From contig CACNXI010000003.1 in NCBI GenBank assembly GCA_902624345.1, positions 1 to 53,208 on the forward strand: DNA of 53,208 nt. The letters run 5' to 3'. Position numbers and translations under genes: made by a program. The DNA comes from an uncultured Pelagibacteraceae bacterium (GTDB lineage Bacteria > Pseudomonadota > Alphaproteobacteria > Pelagibacterales > Pelagibacteraceae). Below, one piece after another: positions 29,941-41,958 of this stretch. The notes under the pieces are model-generated. The model was not told the origin of the DNA. It did no database searches and was given only the letters and a program-made list of their open reading frames with translations. How positions within the stretch are numbered: position 1 is the first letter of the stretch; the number at the start of each line of letters is the position of its first letter.

Positions 29941-31065
29941 ATGACAAAAAATAACTTAAAAGTGGTTAAAACCGCGAAAGATAAAGATTTGGAAAATAAG
30001 GAAAAAAATAAAGCTTTAGACGCAGCTATTAGTCAAATTACTGATAACTTTGGAAAAGGTTCTGTAATGAAGCTTGGCCAAAGAAAAGCTATGGATATAG
30101 AGTCTATTTCTACAGGCTCTTTAAGCTTAGATTTAGCTTTAGGTATTGGTGGATTACCAAAAGGGAGAATTGTCGAAATTTATGGTCCAGAGTCTTCTGG
30201 AAAAACAACACTTGCACTTCAAGTAGTTGCTGAGGCTCAAAAATCGGGCGGAATATGTGCATTCGTTGATGCAGAGCATGCTTTAGATCCAGTATATGCA
30301 AAAAAATTAGGTGTAAATACAGAGGAATTATTAATTTCTCAACCTGATGCTGGTGAGCAAGCGCTAGAGATAGCAGATACACTTGTTAAGTCAGGTTCTA
30401 TTTCTGTAATAGTTATTGACTCAGTTGCAGCATTAACACCAAGAGCTGAAATTGAAGGGGACATGGGCGATCATCACGTAGGTCTTCAGTCAAGATTAAT
30501 GAGTCAGGCTTTGAGAAAATTAACTAGCTCAATATCTAACACAAACACAATGATGATTTTCATTAATCAAATAAGAATGAAAATAGGTGTTATGTTTGGA
30601 AGTCCTGAAACTACATCAGGTGGAAATGCATTAAAATTCTACTCATCTGTAAGAATGGATATTAGAAGAATTGGTGCGATAAAAGATAAAGATGCAATCA
30701 TTGGTAACTCTACAAGAGTTAAGGTTGTTAAAAATAAAGTATCTCCACCATTTAAAGTTGTTGAGTTTGATCTAATGTATGGAAAAGGAATTAGTAAAGT
30801 AGGTGAATTAATTGACCTTGGTGCAAAAGCAGAGATTGTTGAAAAATCTGGTGCTTGGTATGCATACAAAGGTGAGAAAATTGGCCAAGGAAGAGAAAAT
30901 GCCAAAATCTACTTAGAACAAAATCCAAAAGTTGCTGCTGAAATAGAGATGGCAATTAGAGAAAAGGCAGGTGTGATTACTAAAAAAATTGAAGGTAACC
31001 CACTTGATCAGGAGAAAATAGAAGCGAGCCAAAAAGAAGAGACTCCTCCTGCAAAAAAGAATTAG
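29941..31065 (+). CDS. recA: Recombinase RecA
   Basis: [68 protein letters not shown]. Confidence 0.99.
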   Translation: MTKNNLKVVKTAKDKDLENKEKNKALDAAISQITDNFGKGSVMKLGQRKAMDIESISTGSLSLDLALGIGGLPKGRIVEIYGPESSGKTTLALQVVAEAQKSGGICAFVDAEHALDPVYAKKLGVNTEELLISQPDAGEQALEIADTLVKSGSISVIVIDSVAALTPRAEIEGDMGDHHVGLQSRLMSQALRKLTSSISNTNTMMIFINQIRMKIGVMFGSPETTSGGNALKFYSSVRMDIRRIGAIKDKDAIIGNSTRVKVVKNKVSPPFKVVEFDLMYGKGISKVGELIDLGAKAEIVEKSGAWYAYKGEKIGQGRENAKIYLEQNPKVAAEIEMAIREKAGVITKKIEGNPLDQEKIEASQKEETPPAKKN

Positions 31066-31088
31066 CTAAATAGTCATTATTAGTTAAG

Positions 31089-31115
31089 AAAAGGCGCTGT
31101 AACAGGCGCCTTTTT
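31089..31115 (+). terminator. Rho-independent terminator downstream of recA
   Basis: AAAAGGCGC-tgtaacag-GCGCCTTTTT. Confidence 0.9.
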
Positions 31116-31162
31116 CCCCTTAAGATTATAGACATCATTTAAAAAAGCTGTATTTTAAAAAT

Positions 31163-33829
31163 ATGGCTCAAAAAACCTTAAATGAAATAAGAAATACTTT
31201 TCTCAAATATTTTGAGAAAAATGATCATAAAATAGTTAAGTCAAGCAACCTTGTTCCTAATAACGATCCGACATTAATGTTTGCAAATTCCGGAATGGTT
31301 CAGTTTAAAAATGTTTTTACTGGATTAGAGAAAAGAGATTACAAAAGAGCTACCACTTCACAAAAATGTGTTAGAGCAGGTGGAAAACACAATGATTTAG
31401 AAAATGTTGGATATACTCCAAGACATCATACTTTTTTTGAGATGCTTGGAAACTTTTCTTTTGGGGATTACTTTAAGGAAAGAGCAATAGAGCTTGCTTG
31501 GAACTTAATAACTAAAGATTTTGGATTAGATAAAAATAGACTTTATTTTACTGTTTTTAATGAAGATGAAGAAGCATTTAAACTTTGGAAAAAAATATCA
31601 GGCTTAAATGAAAATAAAATAATCAAAATTTCTACTTCAGATAACTTTTGGTCAATGGGTGAAACAGGTCCATGCGGACCTTGTTCTGAAATTTTTTATG
31701 ATCATGGAGATCATTTAAAAGGTGGGCTTCCTGGAAGCAAAGACCAAGATGGTGATAGATATATTGAAATCTGGAACTTGGTTTTTATGCAATATGAGCA
31801 AGTTTCAAAAGACAAGAGAATAGATTTACCCAAACCGTCTGTAGATACAGGTATGGGTCTTGAGAGAATGGCAGCTCTCCTTCAGGGTACACATGATAAT
31901 TATAAAACGGATCATTTTTTAAAATTAATAAATTCGATCTCTGAAACTGTAAAAGTAAAACCTAATGAAAATAATTTATCAAGTTTTAGAGTGATAGCTG
32001 ATCACTTAAGGGCAAGTTCATTTCTACTAGCCGAAGGTGTTTTGCCATCTAATGAAGGAAGAGGTTATGTCCTTAGAAGAATTATGAGAAGAGGAATGAG
32101 ACACTCACATTTACTAGGATCTAAAGAACCAATTTTTTTCAATATTTTCAAAACTCTTTTAGATGAAATGTCTAAAAATTATCCGGAGTTAAAAAGGGCA
32201 GAGTCACTTATCAAAGAAACTTTGAAAATGGAGGAAGAAAAATTTTTGGTTTTATTAGAAAGAGGCATGAAAATTTTAGATGATGAAATCTCAAAAATAG
32301 ACAAGGTTCTTCCTGGAGAAGTTGCTTTCAAACTTTATGATACTTATGGTTTTCCGTTAGATTTAACTGAAGATATTCTTAAGAACAAATCTCTTCAAGT
32401 AGATAATAAAAAATTTGACGAGATGATGAAAAAAAGTCGAGAGCTTGCAAAGAAAAATTGGAAAGGCTCAGGAGATAGGTCAGTCAGTGAAATTTGGTTT
32501 AATCTTAAGGAGAAAATTGGTCCTACTGAATTTTTAGGTTATGAGACCAATCATGCTGAGGGAAGTATTACTGCAATTGTTAAAGATGATAAAGAAACTC
32601 AACAATTAAAAGAAGGAGAAGAAGGGCAAATTATTTTAAATCAAACTCCTTTTTATGGGGAGTCTGGTGGTCAAGTTGGTGACAAAGGTACAATAACTTC
32701 AGGTGAAAATGAATTTGAAGTAAACGACGTTCAAAAAAAGATTGGAAACCTATTTGTTCACTTTGGTAAAGTTTCAAAAGGAATTATTAAGCTTAAAGAT
32801 AATGTTGAATTAAAAATAAACTCAGAAAGACGTCAAAATATAAGAGCCTATCACTCAGCAACACATTTATTACATGAATCTCTTAGAAGAACTTTGGGAA
32901 AACATGTAATGCAAAAAGGATCATTAGTTGCGCCAGATAGATTAAGATTTGATTTTAGTCACATGAAACCAATTACAGATGAAGAAATGAAAAAAATCGA
33001 TGAAAATGTAAACAAGTTTGTAAACTCAAAAACGGAAGTTGTTACACGACTAATGACTCCTGAAGAGGGAATTGAACAAGGGGCAATGGCTTTATTCGGA
33101 GAAAAATATGGAGATGAAGTTAGAGTTGTGTTTATGGGTGAAGAAGGTAACAAATATTTTTCAACAGAACTTTGTGGCGGAACACATGTAAAAAACACTA
33201 GTGAGGTTGGTAAATTTAAAGTAGTCAGCCAGTCATCAATTGCAGCAGGTGTTAGACGGGTTGAGGCATTAAGAGATAAACAACTTGAGGAATATCTTAA
33301 GTCAAAAGATAAGATGTCTAGTTTGTCCTCTCAAAAAAATGAAGAAACTATTAAATCGTTATCAAATGAAATTACAAAACTTGGAGGAAAACCAATTAAA
33401 AAATCAGATGACCTTAAGATTACAATTAAGGAGCTGACAAAACAATTAGAGGAAATAACAGTAAAGAGTATTTTATCAGATAAGAAAAAAAATATTGTTA
33501 AAGATGAAAATATTAAAAAGATTAATATTAGATTTCAAAAAATAGATGACTTACCTTTTAAAGAATTAAGAAGACTTGTTGATCAAGGCAAGAAAGATAT
33601 TAAAGAAGGGATAGTTGTTATATATGCAATTAAAGATGATAAAATTGGTTTAGCAGTAGGAGTTACAGATACTTTGACCAAAAAGTACGATGCAATAAAA
33701 TTTGTAAAATCTGGTTCAGAAATTCTTGGTGGAAAAGGTGGTGGAGGTAGATCTGATTTTGCCCAAGCTGGTGGAGTTCATTCAAATAAAATAGAAGAAA
33801 GTTTTGAAAAGATTAAAAGTTTAATTTAA
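31163..33829 (+). CDS. alaS: Alanine--tRNA ligase
   Basis: 888 aa; [68 protein letters not shown]. Confidence 0.98.
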   Translation: MAQKTLNEIRNTFLKYFEKNDHKIVKSSNLVPNNDPTLMFANSGMVQFKNVFTGLEKRDYKRATTSQKCVRAGGKHNDLENVGYTPRHHTFFEMLGNFSFGDYFKERAIELAWNLITKDFGLDKNRLYFTVFNEDEEAFKLWKKISGLNENKIIKISTSDNFWSMGETGPCGPCSEIFYDHGDHLKGGLPGSKDQDGDRYIEIWNLVFMQYEQVSKDKRIDLPKPSVDTGMGLERMAALLQGTHDNYKTDHFLKLINSISETVKVKPNENNLSSFRVIADHLRASSFLLAEGVLPSNEGRGYVLRRIMRRGMRHSHLLGSKEPIFFNIFKTLLDEMSKNYPELKRAESLIKETLKMEEEKFLVLLERGMKILDDEISKIDKVLPGEVAFKLYDTYGFPLDLTEDILKNKSLQVDNKKFDEMMKKSRELAKKNWKGSGDRSVSEIWFNLKEKIGPTEFLGYETNHAEGSITAIVKDDKETQQLKEGEEGQIILNQTPFYGESGGQVGDKGTITSGENEFEVNDVQKKIGNLFVHFGKVSKGIIKLKDNVELKINSERRQNIRAYHSATHLLHESLRRTLGKHVMQKGSLVAPDRLRFDFSHMKPITDEEMKKIDENVNKFVNSKTEVVTRLMTPEEGIEQGAMALFGEKYGDEVRVVFMGEEGNKYFSTELCGGTHVKNTSEVGKFKVVSQSSIAAGVRRVEALRDKQLEEYLKSKDKMSSLSSQKNEETIKSLSNEITKLGGKPIKKSDDLKITIKELTKQLEEITVKSILSDKKKNIVKDENIKKINIRFQKIDDLPFKELRRLVDQGKKDIKEGIVVIYAIKDDKIGLAVGVTDTLTKKYDAIKFVKSGSEILGGKGGGGRSDFAQAGGVHSNKIEESFEKIKSLI

Positions 33830-35035
33830 TTTTTTTTTTAAATTTCCATCGATTGCATCAAGAAATTGATTAGTAGTTAGGTATTTTTGATTTGAATCAA
33901 TTAAAATTGCTAAGTCTTTAGTCATTGATCCAGTTTCAACACAATCAATACAAACCTTTTCTAACGTATTTGCAAATTTTATTAGCTCATCATTTACATC
34001 TAATTTTCCTCTATGAGCAAGTCCTCTAGTCCAAGCAAAAATTGATGCTATAGGATTTGTTGAAGTTTCTTTTCCTTGTTGATGCATTCTGTAATGTCTC
34101 GTGACAGTTCCATGAGCAGCTTCTGCCTCCATTGTTCTTCCATCTGGTGCTAGCAAGACACTTGTCATAAGTCCAAGAGAACCATATCCCTGAGCAACAG
34201 TATCTGATTGGACGTCACCATCATAGTTTTTACAAGCCCAAATATATTTACCACTCCACTTCATTGCGCAGGCAACCATGTCATCTATAAGCCTATGTTC
34301 ATAGGTTAAATTATTTTTTTCAAATGACGATTTAAATTCTTTTTCGAAAACACCTTGAAATATATCTTTAAATCTTCCGTCGTAAGTTTTTAAAATAGTG
34401 TTTTTTGTTGAAAGGTAAACTGGCCACTTTTTAATCAATCCATAGTTAAAACAAGATCGAGCAAAATCTTCTATTGATTTATCTAAATTGTACATTGATA
34501 AAGCCACCCCTGATCCAGGGAAATTAAATACTTCATAATTTTTGGTATCTTTGCCATCCTCAGAAGTCCATTTAATTTCAAGTTTTCCTTTACCAGGAAC
34601 TTTAAAATCGGTTGCTCTGTATTGGTCACCAAATGCATGTCTTCCAATGATTACAGGATCAGTCCATGATGGTACCAATCTTGGAACATTTTTACAAATA
34701 ATGGGCTCTCTAAATACAGTTCCTCCAATGATATTTCTAATTGTACCGTTTGGAGATCTCCACATCTTTTTTAAATTAAATTCTTTTACTCTTGCTTCGT
34801 CAGGTGTAATTGTTGCACACTTAATACCTACACCATTTTTTTTAATTGCATTCGCACAATCAATTGTTATTTGATCTGAAGTATTATCCCTGCTTTTCAT
34901 ACCAAGATCGTAATATTCAATACCTAAATCTAGATACGGTAATATCAGTTTATTCTTAATAAACTCCCAAATTACTCTTGTCATTTCATCGCCATCCAAC
35001 TCGACGATTGGGTTTTTGACCTTAATTTTGCTCAT
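33821..35035 (-). CDS. icd: Isocitrate dehydrogenase, NADP-dependent
   Basis: 404 aa; [37 protein letters not shown]-type motif, [32 protein letters not shown]. Confidence 0.97.
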   Translation of the reverse strand: MSKIKVKNPIVELDGDEMTRVIWEFIKNKLILPYLDLGIEYYDLGMKSRDNTSDQITIDCANAIKKNGVGIKCATITPDEARVKEFNLKKMWRSPNGTIRNIIGGTVFREPIICKNVPRLVPSWTDPVIIGRHAFGDQYRATDFKVPGKGKLEIKWTSEDGKDTKNYEVFNFPGSGVALSMYNLDKSIEDFARSCFNYGLIKKWPVYLSTKNTILKTYDGRFKDIFQGVFEKEFKSSFEKNNLTYEHRLIDDMVACAMKWSGKYIWACKNYDGDVQSDTVAQGYGSLGLMTSVLLAPDGRTMEAEAAHGTVTRHYRMHQQGKETSTNPIASIFAWTRGLAHRGKLDVNDELIKFANTLEKVCIDCVETGSMTKDLAILIDSNQKYLTTNQFLDAIDGNLKKKLN

Positions 35036-35060
35036 ATTTATGTATAAATCTTAGTAATTG

Positions 35061-35096
35061 AATTTCTGCTTTTTATATACATATTAATCAGAAATT
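35061..35096. promoter_or_regulatory. 8-bp inverted repeat in the divergent icd/psd intergenic region
   Basis: AATTTCTG ... 20 nt ... CAGAAATT. Confidence 0.3.
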
Positions 35097-35111
35097 ATCA
35101 AATAAAGGATT

Positions 35112-35759
35112 ATGATAGATAAAGTTTTTCCGAAAATACATAACGAGGGTTATAAGTTTTTAGTAATCTTTGGACTTGGAACACTTGTTTTATATTTAAT
35201 AAGTGGTTTCTTAGGTTTAATAGGTATTATTCTTACAATATGGGTTTACTATTTTTTCAGAGACCCGGATAGATTCCCAATTAATGATGAAAATTATCTT
35301 GTAAGTCCGGCCGATGGATTAGTGATAAAAGTAGAGGAAGTTAATGGTCCTTCAGAACTTTCCTTAGAGAATAAAAAATTCACAAAAGTAAGCGTGTTTA
35401 TGAATGTTTTTGATTGTCACGTAAATAGAATTCCATGCAGTGGTGAAATTGAGGAAATTTTATACAAACCTGGAAAGTTTTTAAATGCATCTCTAGATAA
35501 AGCCAGTGAGGACAATGAGAGAAATTATTATAAAATAAAAAATAGTAATGGTGATCAGGTTATAGTTGTTCAGATAGCTGGTTTGATTGCTAGGCGTATT
35601 GTTACTGAGACAAACAAAGGAGAAAAACTAAACCAAGGTGATCGAATAGGAATGATTAGATTTGGTAGTAGGGCAGATATATACTTTGAAAATTATAAAC
35701 CTTTAGTAAAAGTAAATCAAAGAGCAGTGGCTGGCGAGACATTAATTGCAAAAAAATAA
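35112..35759 (+). CDS. psd: Phosphatidylserine decarboxylase (short type)
   Basis: 215 aa; FFRDPDRFPI, VSPADGLV, VFDCHVNRIPCSG, MIRFGSRADIY (GS cleavage motif). Confidence 0.94.
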   Translation: MIDKVFPKIHNEGYKFLVIFGLGTLVLYLISGFLGLIGIILTIWVYYFFRDPDRFPINDENYLVSPADGLVIKVEEVNGPSELSLENKKFTKVSVFMNVFDCHVNRIPCSGEIEEILYKPGKFLNASLDKASEDNERNYYKIKNSNGDQVIVVQIAGLIARRIVTETNKGEKLNQGDRIGMIRFGSRADIYFENYKPLVKVNQRAVAGETLIAKK

Positions 35760-35760
35760 A

Positions 35761-36558
35761 ATGGAACAACAAAATAAAAATTTCAAGTTGGTTGCGAACA
35801 AAAAAACAAGATCAATTTTACCTAATATGTTTACACTAGTAGGCGTGTGTATAGGCTTAACGTCTATTAAATTTGCTTTTGATGGCAGCTTTGGTTTTGC
35901 AGTTCTAGCAATTTTAGTTGCTGGGATTATAGATGGTCTTGATGGAAGGATTGCAAGACTTATTAAAGGGACTTCAGAAGTTGGTAAAGAACTAGATTCT
36001 TTAACAGATGTCATAAGCTTTGGGGTTGCTCCGGCTTTTATAATGTATTTTTGGTCATTAAATAATCTTGGTAGAGTTGGGTGGTTGGTTTGTTTGATTT
36101 ATGTAATTTGTGTTGCTTTGAGGTTAGCGAGATTTAATATTACCTCTAATACAAATGCAAAGTGGAAAGATAACTTTTTTGAAGGTGTCCCTTCACCGGC
36201 CGGGGGTATTTTAGTTTTATTTCCATTAATCTATAGTTTTAGTGAGTTTCAACTTTTTTCAATTGAAAATGCATATCTAGTCCCTGGTTTTTTTATTTTA
36301 ACTTCAATATTATTAATCAGCAAAATACCAACCTATTCTTTTAAAAAAATCGTAGTCCCTAGAAGATTAACAATTTTTTTATTATTTACTTTAATTTTAT
36401 TTTTTGGTTTGTTATTGATCTATACTTATAACGTTATAGTAGTATCAACATTAATATACTTACTTCTTATACCAATTAGCTTTTTCCATTTTCGTAGACT
36501 GTCCAAAAAATTTAGTCATGTAAATCAAGATGGTGAAGATCAAGAAGATGTTCTTTAA
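35761..36558 (+). CDS. pssA: CDP-diacylglycerol--serine O-phosphatidyltransferase
   Basis: LPNMFTLVGVCIGLTSI, DGLDGRIARLIKGTSEVGKELDSLTDVISFG (CDP-alcohol phosphotransferase motif); start taken at MEQQNKNFK. Confidence 0.94.
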   Translation: MEQQNKNFKLVANKKTRSILPNMFTLVGVCIGLTSIKFAFDGSFGFAVLAILVAGIIDGLDGRIARLIKGTSEVGKELDSLTDVISFGVAPAFIMYFWSLNNLGRVGWLVCLIYVICVALRLARFNITSNTNAKWKDNFFEGVPSPAGGILVLFPLIYSFSEFQLFSIENAYLVPGFFILTSILLISKIPTYSFKKIVVPRRLTIFLLFTLILFFGLLLIYTYNVIVVSTLIYLLLIPISFFHFRRLSKKFSHVNQDGEDQEDVL

Positions 36559-37473
36559 ATGAAAACAAACGCTATAGTTTCATTAGCAGATGAAAAGTAT
36601 TTTGATTTATTAATTGAATTAATTGACTCAATAAAAAAGAAACCTGAGAGCAACAATACAGCAATTTGTGTACTCGATGCAGGAATGAATGATAGTCAAA
36701 AAGAACAATTAAAAAACAAGGTTGATGAAGTTGCAAAAGCAGAGTGGGATATTGAAGTTTCAAATTTAAAAGTAATGGGAAAAGAATGGCTCAAAAGTCA
36801 AGTATCTCGTGCATTTCTACCAAAATATTTTCCAAAATATGATAGATACCTTTGGATAGATTGCGATGCATGGGTTAATGATTGGAAGTGTGTAGAACTA
36901 TATTTTAAAGCATGTGATAAAGGAAAATTAGGAATTACTCAAACAATGGGACCAGGCTATAAAATAATGTCAAAAGTAAAATGGTTATTTGGAAAATTAG
37001 CAATTGTTAAAAGCCAAAATTTTAAACATGCTCTTTCATCAAATATTGATATTTCAAAATCAAGAAAACTTGCGTTTGCACCTCATATTAATATCGGTGT
37101 ATTTTCACTTCAAAAAAATTCACCATGTTGGAAGGTATGGCAAAAAAATCTAAGACAAACTTTGAAAAGTGGAAAAATTTTTGGATCAGAAGGGCTAGCT
37201 ATAAATCTAAGCGTTTACATAGACGAGGTAGACACAGAATTTTTACCTTTAAATTGCAATTGGATTGCAAGCAACCTACTTCCAAAATACGATAGCAACC
37301 AAAAAACATTTGTGGAGCCTTACTTACCAAATAATAAAATCGGTATCATGCACTTAGCTGCAGGAATTTGGAAAGATAATGTCGACATGAGATTAGATAA
37401 AAGTGTAAAAATTGATATTTATAATCTTCAAGATCAAAAAGAGCTTAAAAGTTTAAGGTTTAACTATAATTGA
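36559..37473 (+). CDS. Glycosyltransferase family 8-like protein
   Basis: 304 aa; FLPKYFPKYDRYLWIDCDAWVND (DxD), GIMHLAAG. Confidence 0.7.
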   Translation: MKTNAIVSLADEKYFDLLIELIDSIKKKPESNNTAICVLDAGMNDSQKEQLKNKVDEVAKAEWDIEVSNLKVMGKEWLKSQVSRAFLPKYFPKYDRYLWIDCDAWVNDWKCVELYFKACDKGKLGITQTMGPGYKIMSKVKWLFGKLAIVKSQNFKHALSSNIDISKSRKLAFAPHINIGVFSLQKNSPCWKVWQKNLRQTLKSGKIFGSEGLAINLSVYIDEVDTEFLPLNCNWIASNLLPKYDSNQKTFVEPYLPNNKIGIMHLAAGIWKDNVDMRLDKSVKIDIYNLQDQKELKSLRFNYN

Positions 37474-38081
37474 AAAAAAACAAGATTTCTAAAAGCTGGA
37501 TAATAAGACAGAGAAGAGATAAGTATGTTCGTCAATCAAAATTAGAAGGTTATAGGTCGAGAGCAGTATATAAACTTAAAGAGTTAGACGAAAAATTTAA
37601 AATTGTTAAAAATAATTTAAGTATTTTGGATATAGGTTCTGCACCTGGAAGCTGGACACAATATCTATCTGAAAAATCAAAAGGCTCAAAAATAATGTCT
37701 ATTGATCTTAAAGAAGTTGAGAAAATAAAAGAGGTTTATCATGTTGTCGGTGATTTTTTGGATATTGAAAACCAAAAAATAATTACAGATTATTTTCCAA
37801 AAAAAATAGATCTTGTAGTCTCTGATATGGCGGTTAATACCACTGGCAATAAAAATTTAGATTCAATTCAAACGGGTGAACTTTCTTTAACAGCAATGCA
37901 CTTTGCTATTGGTATGCTGCGACCAAAAGGAATTTTTCTATCGAAAATTTTTATGGGCTCAACATTTAATGAAATTGTTGAAAATGCAAAAAAAAACTTT
38001 AAAGAAAGCAAAATCTTTAAACCACCTTCTAGTAGAAAAGACTCGAAAGAAAGCTTCATCATCTGTAAAAATCTAAGATAG
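37470..38081 (+). CDS. rlmE: 23S rRNA 2'-O-methyltransferase RlmE (FtsJ/RrmJ)
   Basis: TTG start; YRSRAVYKLKELDEKF, ILDIGSAPGSWTQYLSE, DLVVSDMAVNTTGN. Confidence 0.95.
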   Translation: MKKNKISKSWIIRQRRDKYVRQSKLEGYRSRAVYKLKELDEKFKIVKNNLSILDIGSAPGSWTQYLSEKSKGSKIMSIDLKEVEKIKEVYHVVGDFLDIENQKIITDYFPKKIDLVVSDMAVNTTGNKNLDSIQTGELSLTAMHFAIGMLRPKGIFLSKIFMGSTFNEIVENAKKNFKESKIFKPPSSRKDSKESFIICKNLR

Positions 38082-38118
38082 TCACTTTTAAATTTTCAGG
38101 AATCGTATATAAACTATT

Positions 38119-39195
38119 ATGGATCCCATAAAAGAAGCGCTTACCTTTGATGATGTGACTTTAGCACCAAAGTATTCTTCTGTACTTCCTTCTGAAGTAA
38201 ATACGTCTGTCAAACTGTCAAAAAACTTGAATCTTAAAATACCTTTGCTTTCGTCTGCCATGGACACAGTTACAGAGTCTAAAATGGCAATTGAAATTGC
38301 AAAGGCAGGGGGTATTGGAGTTATTCACAGAAATCTTTCCATTAGTGATCAAATATTAGAAATAAAAAAAGTTCAAAAAAAAGGGTTAGTAGTTGGAGCA
38401 GCAGTTGGGACTAATGACACCGAACTATCTAGAGCGGAGAAAATTATTAAAAGCAAAGTTGATTTAATTGTTGTAGATACAGCGCATGGCCATTCTAAAA
38501 GAGTAGCAAATATAATTAAATTTATAAAAAAAAGAAAATCGAGTAAAACAACCTTGTGCGCAGGCAACATTGCAACAGCTAAAGCAGCGAAATTTTTATG
38601 CAAACTTGGAGTAGATATAGTAAAAGTAGGAATTGGACCAGGATCAATTTGTACAACTAGACTTGTTGCTGGTATTGGTGTTCCACAGTTAAGTGCATTG
38701 TTAGATGTAAAAAAAGGTTTAAACAAAAATGTAAAAATGATTTCTGATGGAGGAATTAAATTTTCTGGAGATATTGCAAAAGCACTAGCAGCAGGGGCAG
38801 ATGCTGTAATGGTAGGATCAATGATCGCTGGAACTAACGAGGCCCCGGGTAAAATCATAAAAAAAAATGGAAAATTGTTCAAAGTTTTCAGGGGAATGGG
38901 TTCGGTTGGAGCAATGAACAAAGGGTCTGCTGACAGATATTTCCAAAAAAAACAAAAGGATAGCTCAAAATATGTTCCAGAAGGAGTAGAAGGTTTGATT
39001 AAATATAAAGGTGATGTATCTAAGATAATTTTTAAACTTATTGGAGGACTTAAATCATCGATGGGCTACTTAGGTTCTAAAAATGTAATTAATTTAAGAA
39101 ATAAACCTAAATTTGTTAAAATTACAAAAGCTGGATTTTATGAGAGTATGGTCCATAGTATAGATGAGGTGAAAAAAAACAGCCAATATTTATGA
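38119..39195 (+). CDS. guaB: IMP dehydrogenase lacking the CBS (Bateman) domain
   Basis: 358 aa; EALTFDDVTLAPKYSSVLPSEV, VVDTAHGHSKRV, KVGIGPGSICTTRLVAGIGVPQ; catalytic core runs from IHRNLSISDQILEIKKVQKKG directly to LVVGAAVGTNDTE. Confidence 0.95.
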   Translation: MDPIKEALTFDDVTLAPKYSSVLPSEVNTSVKLSKNLNLKIPLLSSAMDTVTESKMAIEIAKAGGIGVIHRNLSISDQILEIKKVQKKGLVVGAAVGTNDTELSRAEKIIKSKVDLIVVDTAHGHSKRVANIIKFIKKRKSSKTTLCAGNIATAKAAKFLCKLGVDIVKVGIGPGSICTTRLVAGIGVPQLSALLDVKKGLNKNVKMISDGGIKFSGDIAKALAAGADAVMVGSMIAGTNEAPGKIIKKNGKLFKVFRGMGSVGAMNKGSADRYFQKKQKDSSKYVPEGVEGLIKYKGDVSKIIFKLIGGLKSSMGYLGSKNVINLRNKPKFVKITKAGFYESMVHSIDEVKKNSQYL

Positions 39196-39632
39196 GGAAT
39201 ATAAATAAATTTTTTTTAATTTTAATTTTATTGTTTTTTAAAACAATTGCTTATGGCTCTGAAAGTTTTTTTGACCAAGCAGTAGATAAATTTAATGCCA
39301 AAAAATTTGATGACTCAAAATTTTTGTTTCACAGAAATATTGTATTTAACCCTAAAGACGCTAAATCTTACTTGTATTTAGCTAAGATTTTCAATTCTGA
39401 AAAAAACCAGAAAGAAGAAGAAAAAAATTTAAATACTACTCTTCTACTTGAACCAAATAATGAAGAAGCAATTTATATGCTTATACAAATTAATCTTGAT
39501 AAATCAAATTTTTCTAAAGCAAATGAATTGTTAACAAAACTAGATATAGTTTGTAAGGATTTTTGCTCCAAAAAAAAAGAAATTAAAAAATCACTCCAAA
39601 ATCTTGAAGCAAAAAATGAAAAAAAACAATAG
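39192..39632 (+). CDS. Exported TPR-repeat protein
   Basis: 146 aa; hydrophobic N-terminus then A.[36 protein letters not shown]...[14 protein letters not shown]. Confidence 0.75.
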   Translation: MRNINKFFLILILLFFKTIAYGSESFFDQAVDKFNAKKFDDSKFLFHRNIVFNPKDAKSYLYLAKIFNSEKNQKEEEKNLNTTLLLEPNNEEAIYMLIQINLDKSNFSKANELLTKLDIVCKDFCSKKKEIKKSLQNLEAKNEKKQ

Positions 39633-41175
39633 AGCTAAGAAAATTCTTATAATTGATTTTGGTTCTCAATATACCCAATTAATTGCAAGACGTGTAAGAG
39701 AGCTTGGTGTATTTTCTGAAATATCAAATCATAAACAAGTTAAAAACGTTAATGTAAAGGAACTATTTGGAATTATTTTGTCAGGCGGTCCTTTAAACGT
39801 TTATGAGGATAAAAAAATAAATTTTAATAAAAAAATTTTAAACGTAAAGGTTCCAATTTTAGGTGTTTGCTTTGGCCATCAGTTAATTTCAAAACATTAT
39901 GGCGGCAAAGTTATAACAGCGAAAAATAGAGAGTTTGGCTTGGCTTCTATTAAAAAAAAATTAAACTCTAAATTAACCAAAAACTTTTTTGATAACCGCA
40001 AACAAAGGAATGTATGGATGAGCCATGCAGATCATGTTACCAGACTACCAAAAGGTTTCAAAGCAGCAGCATCAACAAAAGGTTCAAAATTTACGATAAT
40101 TGAAAATGATGCAATCAAGAGATATGGTGTTCAATTCCATCCTGAAGTAACTCACACAGAAAAAGGAATTTTATTACTCAAAAATTTCATTTTTGGAATA
40201 TGTAAGTCAAAAAAAAATTGGTCAACAGATCATCAAAAGAAAACATTAATAAAAAATGTCCAAAATCAAATTGGCGACAAAAAAATAATATGCGCACTCT
40301 CTGGGGGTGTTGATAGCAGCGTTGTGGCTCAATTATTGAATAAAGCAGTTGGTAAACAACTACACTGTATATTTGTTAACACGGGATTGCTAAGACTTAA
40401 TGAAGAAAAACAAGTAATAAGCACTTTTAAAAAAAAACTAAAAATGAATTTGATATATGTAAATGCAGCAGATGAATTTTTAAATAAATTAAAGAATATT
40501 ACAGAACCTGAAAAAAAGAGAAAAATAATTGGAAATTTATTTATTAAAATTTTTGAACGATATGCAAAAAAATTAAAGAATGTGAAATTTTTAGCCCAAG
40601 GAACTTTATATCCAGATTTAATTGAAAGTAAGTCAGTTACAGGAAGTCAAACATCTAAAATTAAATCACATCACAATGTTGGTGGATTGCCAAAAAGAAT
40701 GAAATTAGAATTGTGCGAACCCTTAAGATTACTTTTTAAGGATGAAGTAAGAAAACTTGGAATAAAATTAAATTTATCTAAAAACATAATTAGTCGTCAC
40801 CCATTTCCAGGGCCTGGACTAGCAATAAGAATGCCAGGAAAAGTCTCGAAAGATAAAATAGAAATATTAAAACAGGCAGATAATATTTTTATTTCTGAAC
40901 TTAAAAAAGAAAAATTATATGATAGAATTTGGCAGGCCTATGCCGCTTTGTTGCCAGTAAAAACAGTTGGTGTTATGGGTGACAATAGAACTTATGAGTA
41001 TATTTGCTTGCTAAGAGCAATAACTTCTCAAGATGGTATGACAGCAGATTTTTTTGATTTTCCTAAAAATTTCATACAAAATGTGTCTAATAAAATTATT
41101 AATAATATTAGAGGAATAAACAGAGTAGTTTATGATGTCACTTCAAAACCACCAAGCACTATTGAATTAGAGTAA
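39616..41175 (+). CDS. guaA: GMP synthase (glutamine-hydrolysing)
   Basis: [68 protein letters not shown]. Confidence 0.98.
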   Translation: MKKNNRAKKILIIDFGSQYTQLIARRVRELGVFSEISNHKQVKNVNVKELFGIILSGGPLNVYEDKKINFNKKILNVKVPILGVCFGHQLISKHYGGKVITAKNREFGLASIKKKLNSKLTKNFFDNRKQRNVWMSHADHVTRLPKGFKAAASTKGSKFTIIENDAIKRYGVQFHPEVTHTEKGILLLKNFIFGICKSKKNWSTDHQKKTLIKNVQNQIGDKKIICALSGGVDSSVVAQLLNKAVGKQLHCIFVNTGLLRLNEEKQVISTFKKKLKMNLIYVNAADEFLNKLKNITEPEKKRKIIGNLFIKIFERYAKKLKNVKFLAQGTLYPDLIESKSVTGSQTSKIKSHHNVGGLPKRMKLELCEPLRLLFKDEVRKLGIKLNLSKNIISRHPFPGPGLAIRMPGKVSKDKIEILKQADNIFISELKKEKLYDRIWQAYAALLPVKTVGVMGDNRTYEYICLLRAITSQDGMTADFFDFPKNFIQNVSNKIINNIRGINRVVYDVTSKPPSTIELE

Positions 41176-41951
41176 TGAACAATAAAATAAAAAAAATTTT
41201 AAAGAAAAAAAATAAATCAAAGATTGTTTGCCTTACAGCCTATTCCAAAAATATTGCTGAAATTGTTGATGATCATGCAGATATAGTTCTAGTCGGAGAC
41301 TCTCTTGGATCTGTATTATATAATTACGATACAACAAGAAAAGTAAGTCTGAATATGATGATCGAACATACCAAGAGTGTTAGAATGGGGGTTAAAAAAA
41401 GCGTTTTAGTAATTGATCTTCCCTATAATACCTACAGAAATAAATCTGAAGCACTTAAAAATTCTAAGAGATCAATTAAAGAGACAAAATGTGATGCTGT
41501 TAAAGTTGAGGGGGGAACAAGAGTGAAAGAAATTGTAAAACATTTGGTTAAAAATAGAATACCTGTACTAGGTCATATTGGCGTAACACCACAAACAACT
41601 AAAGGAAAATTTAGATCTAAAGGTAAAAATGAAGTTGAAAAAAGAAAACTTTTGAAGGATGCTCAAGATCTAGAACAAAGCGGAGCTTTTGGAATTGTTT
41701 TAGAATGTATTTATAGTGGCATCTCAAAACAAATAACAAACTCAATTAATATTCCAACAATTGGAATTGGAGCTTCAGTAAATTGCGATGGTCAAATTCT
41801 TGTAACGGATGATTTGATTGGTCTAAATGAGACCAGATTTAGGTTTGTAAAAAAATTTGGTAATATTAAGAAATACATTAAAAGTGCAGTTATAAAATAT
41901 AAAAACTCAGTAAAACAAAAAAAATTTCCCTCCAAAAAAAACAGTTATTAA
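41175..41951 (+). CDS. panB: 3-methyl-2-oxobutanoate hydroxymethyltransferase
   Basis: 258 aa; CLTAYSKNIAEIVDDHADIVLVGDSLGSVLYNYDTTRKVSLNMMIEHTKSV, PVLGHIGVTPQT. Confidence 0.95.
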   Translation: MNNKIKKILKKKNKSKIVCLTAYSKNIAEIVDDHADIVLVGDSLGSVLYNYDTTRKVSLNMMIEHTKSVRMGVKKSVLVIDLPYNTYRNKSEALKNSKRSIKETKCDAVKVEGGTRVKEIVKHLVKNRIPVLGHIGVTPQTTKGKFRSKGKNEVEKRKLLKDAQDLEQSGAFGIVLECIYSGISKQITNSINIPTIGIGASVNCDGQILVTDDLIGLNETRFRFVKKFGNIKKYIKSAVIKYKNSVKQKKFPSKKNSY

Positions 41952-41958
41952 TTAATAA

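Noticed and set aside
38373-38921. 182-aa ORF on the - strand antisense to guaB
   Set aside because: Lies fully inside the well-supported guaB gene; low-complexity Ala/Pro/Thr/Ser-rich translation typical of a mirror frame; no recognisable domain.
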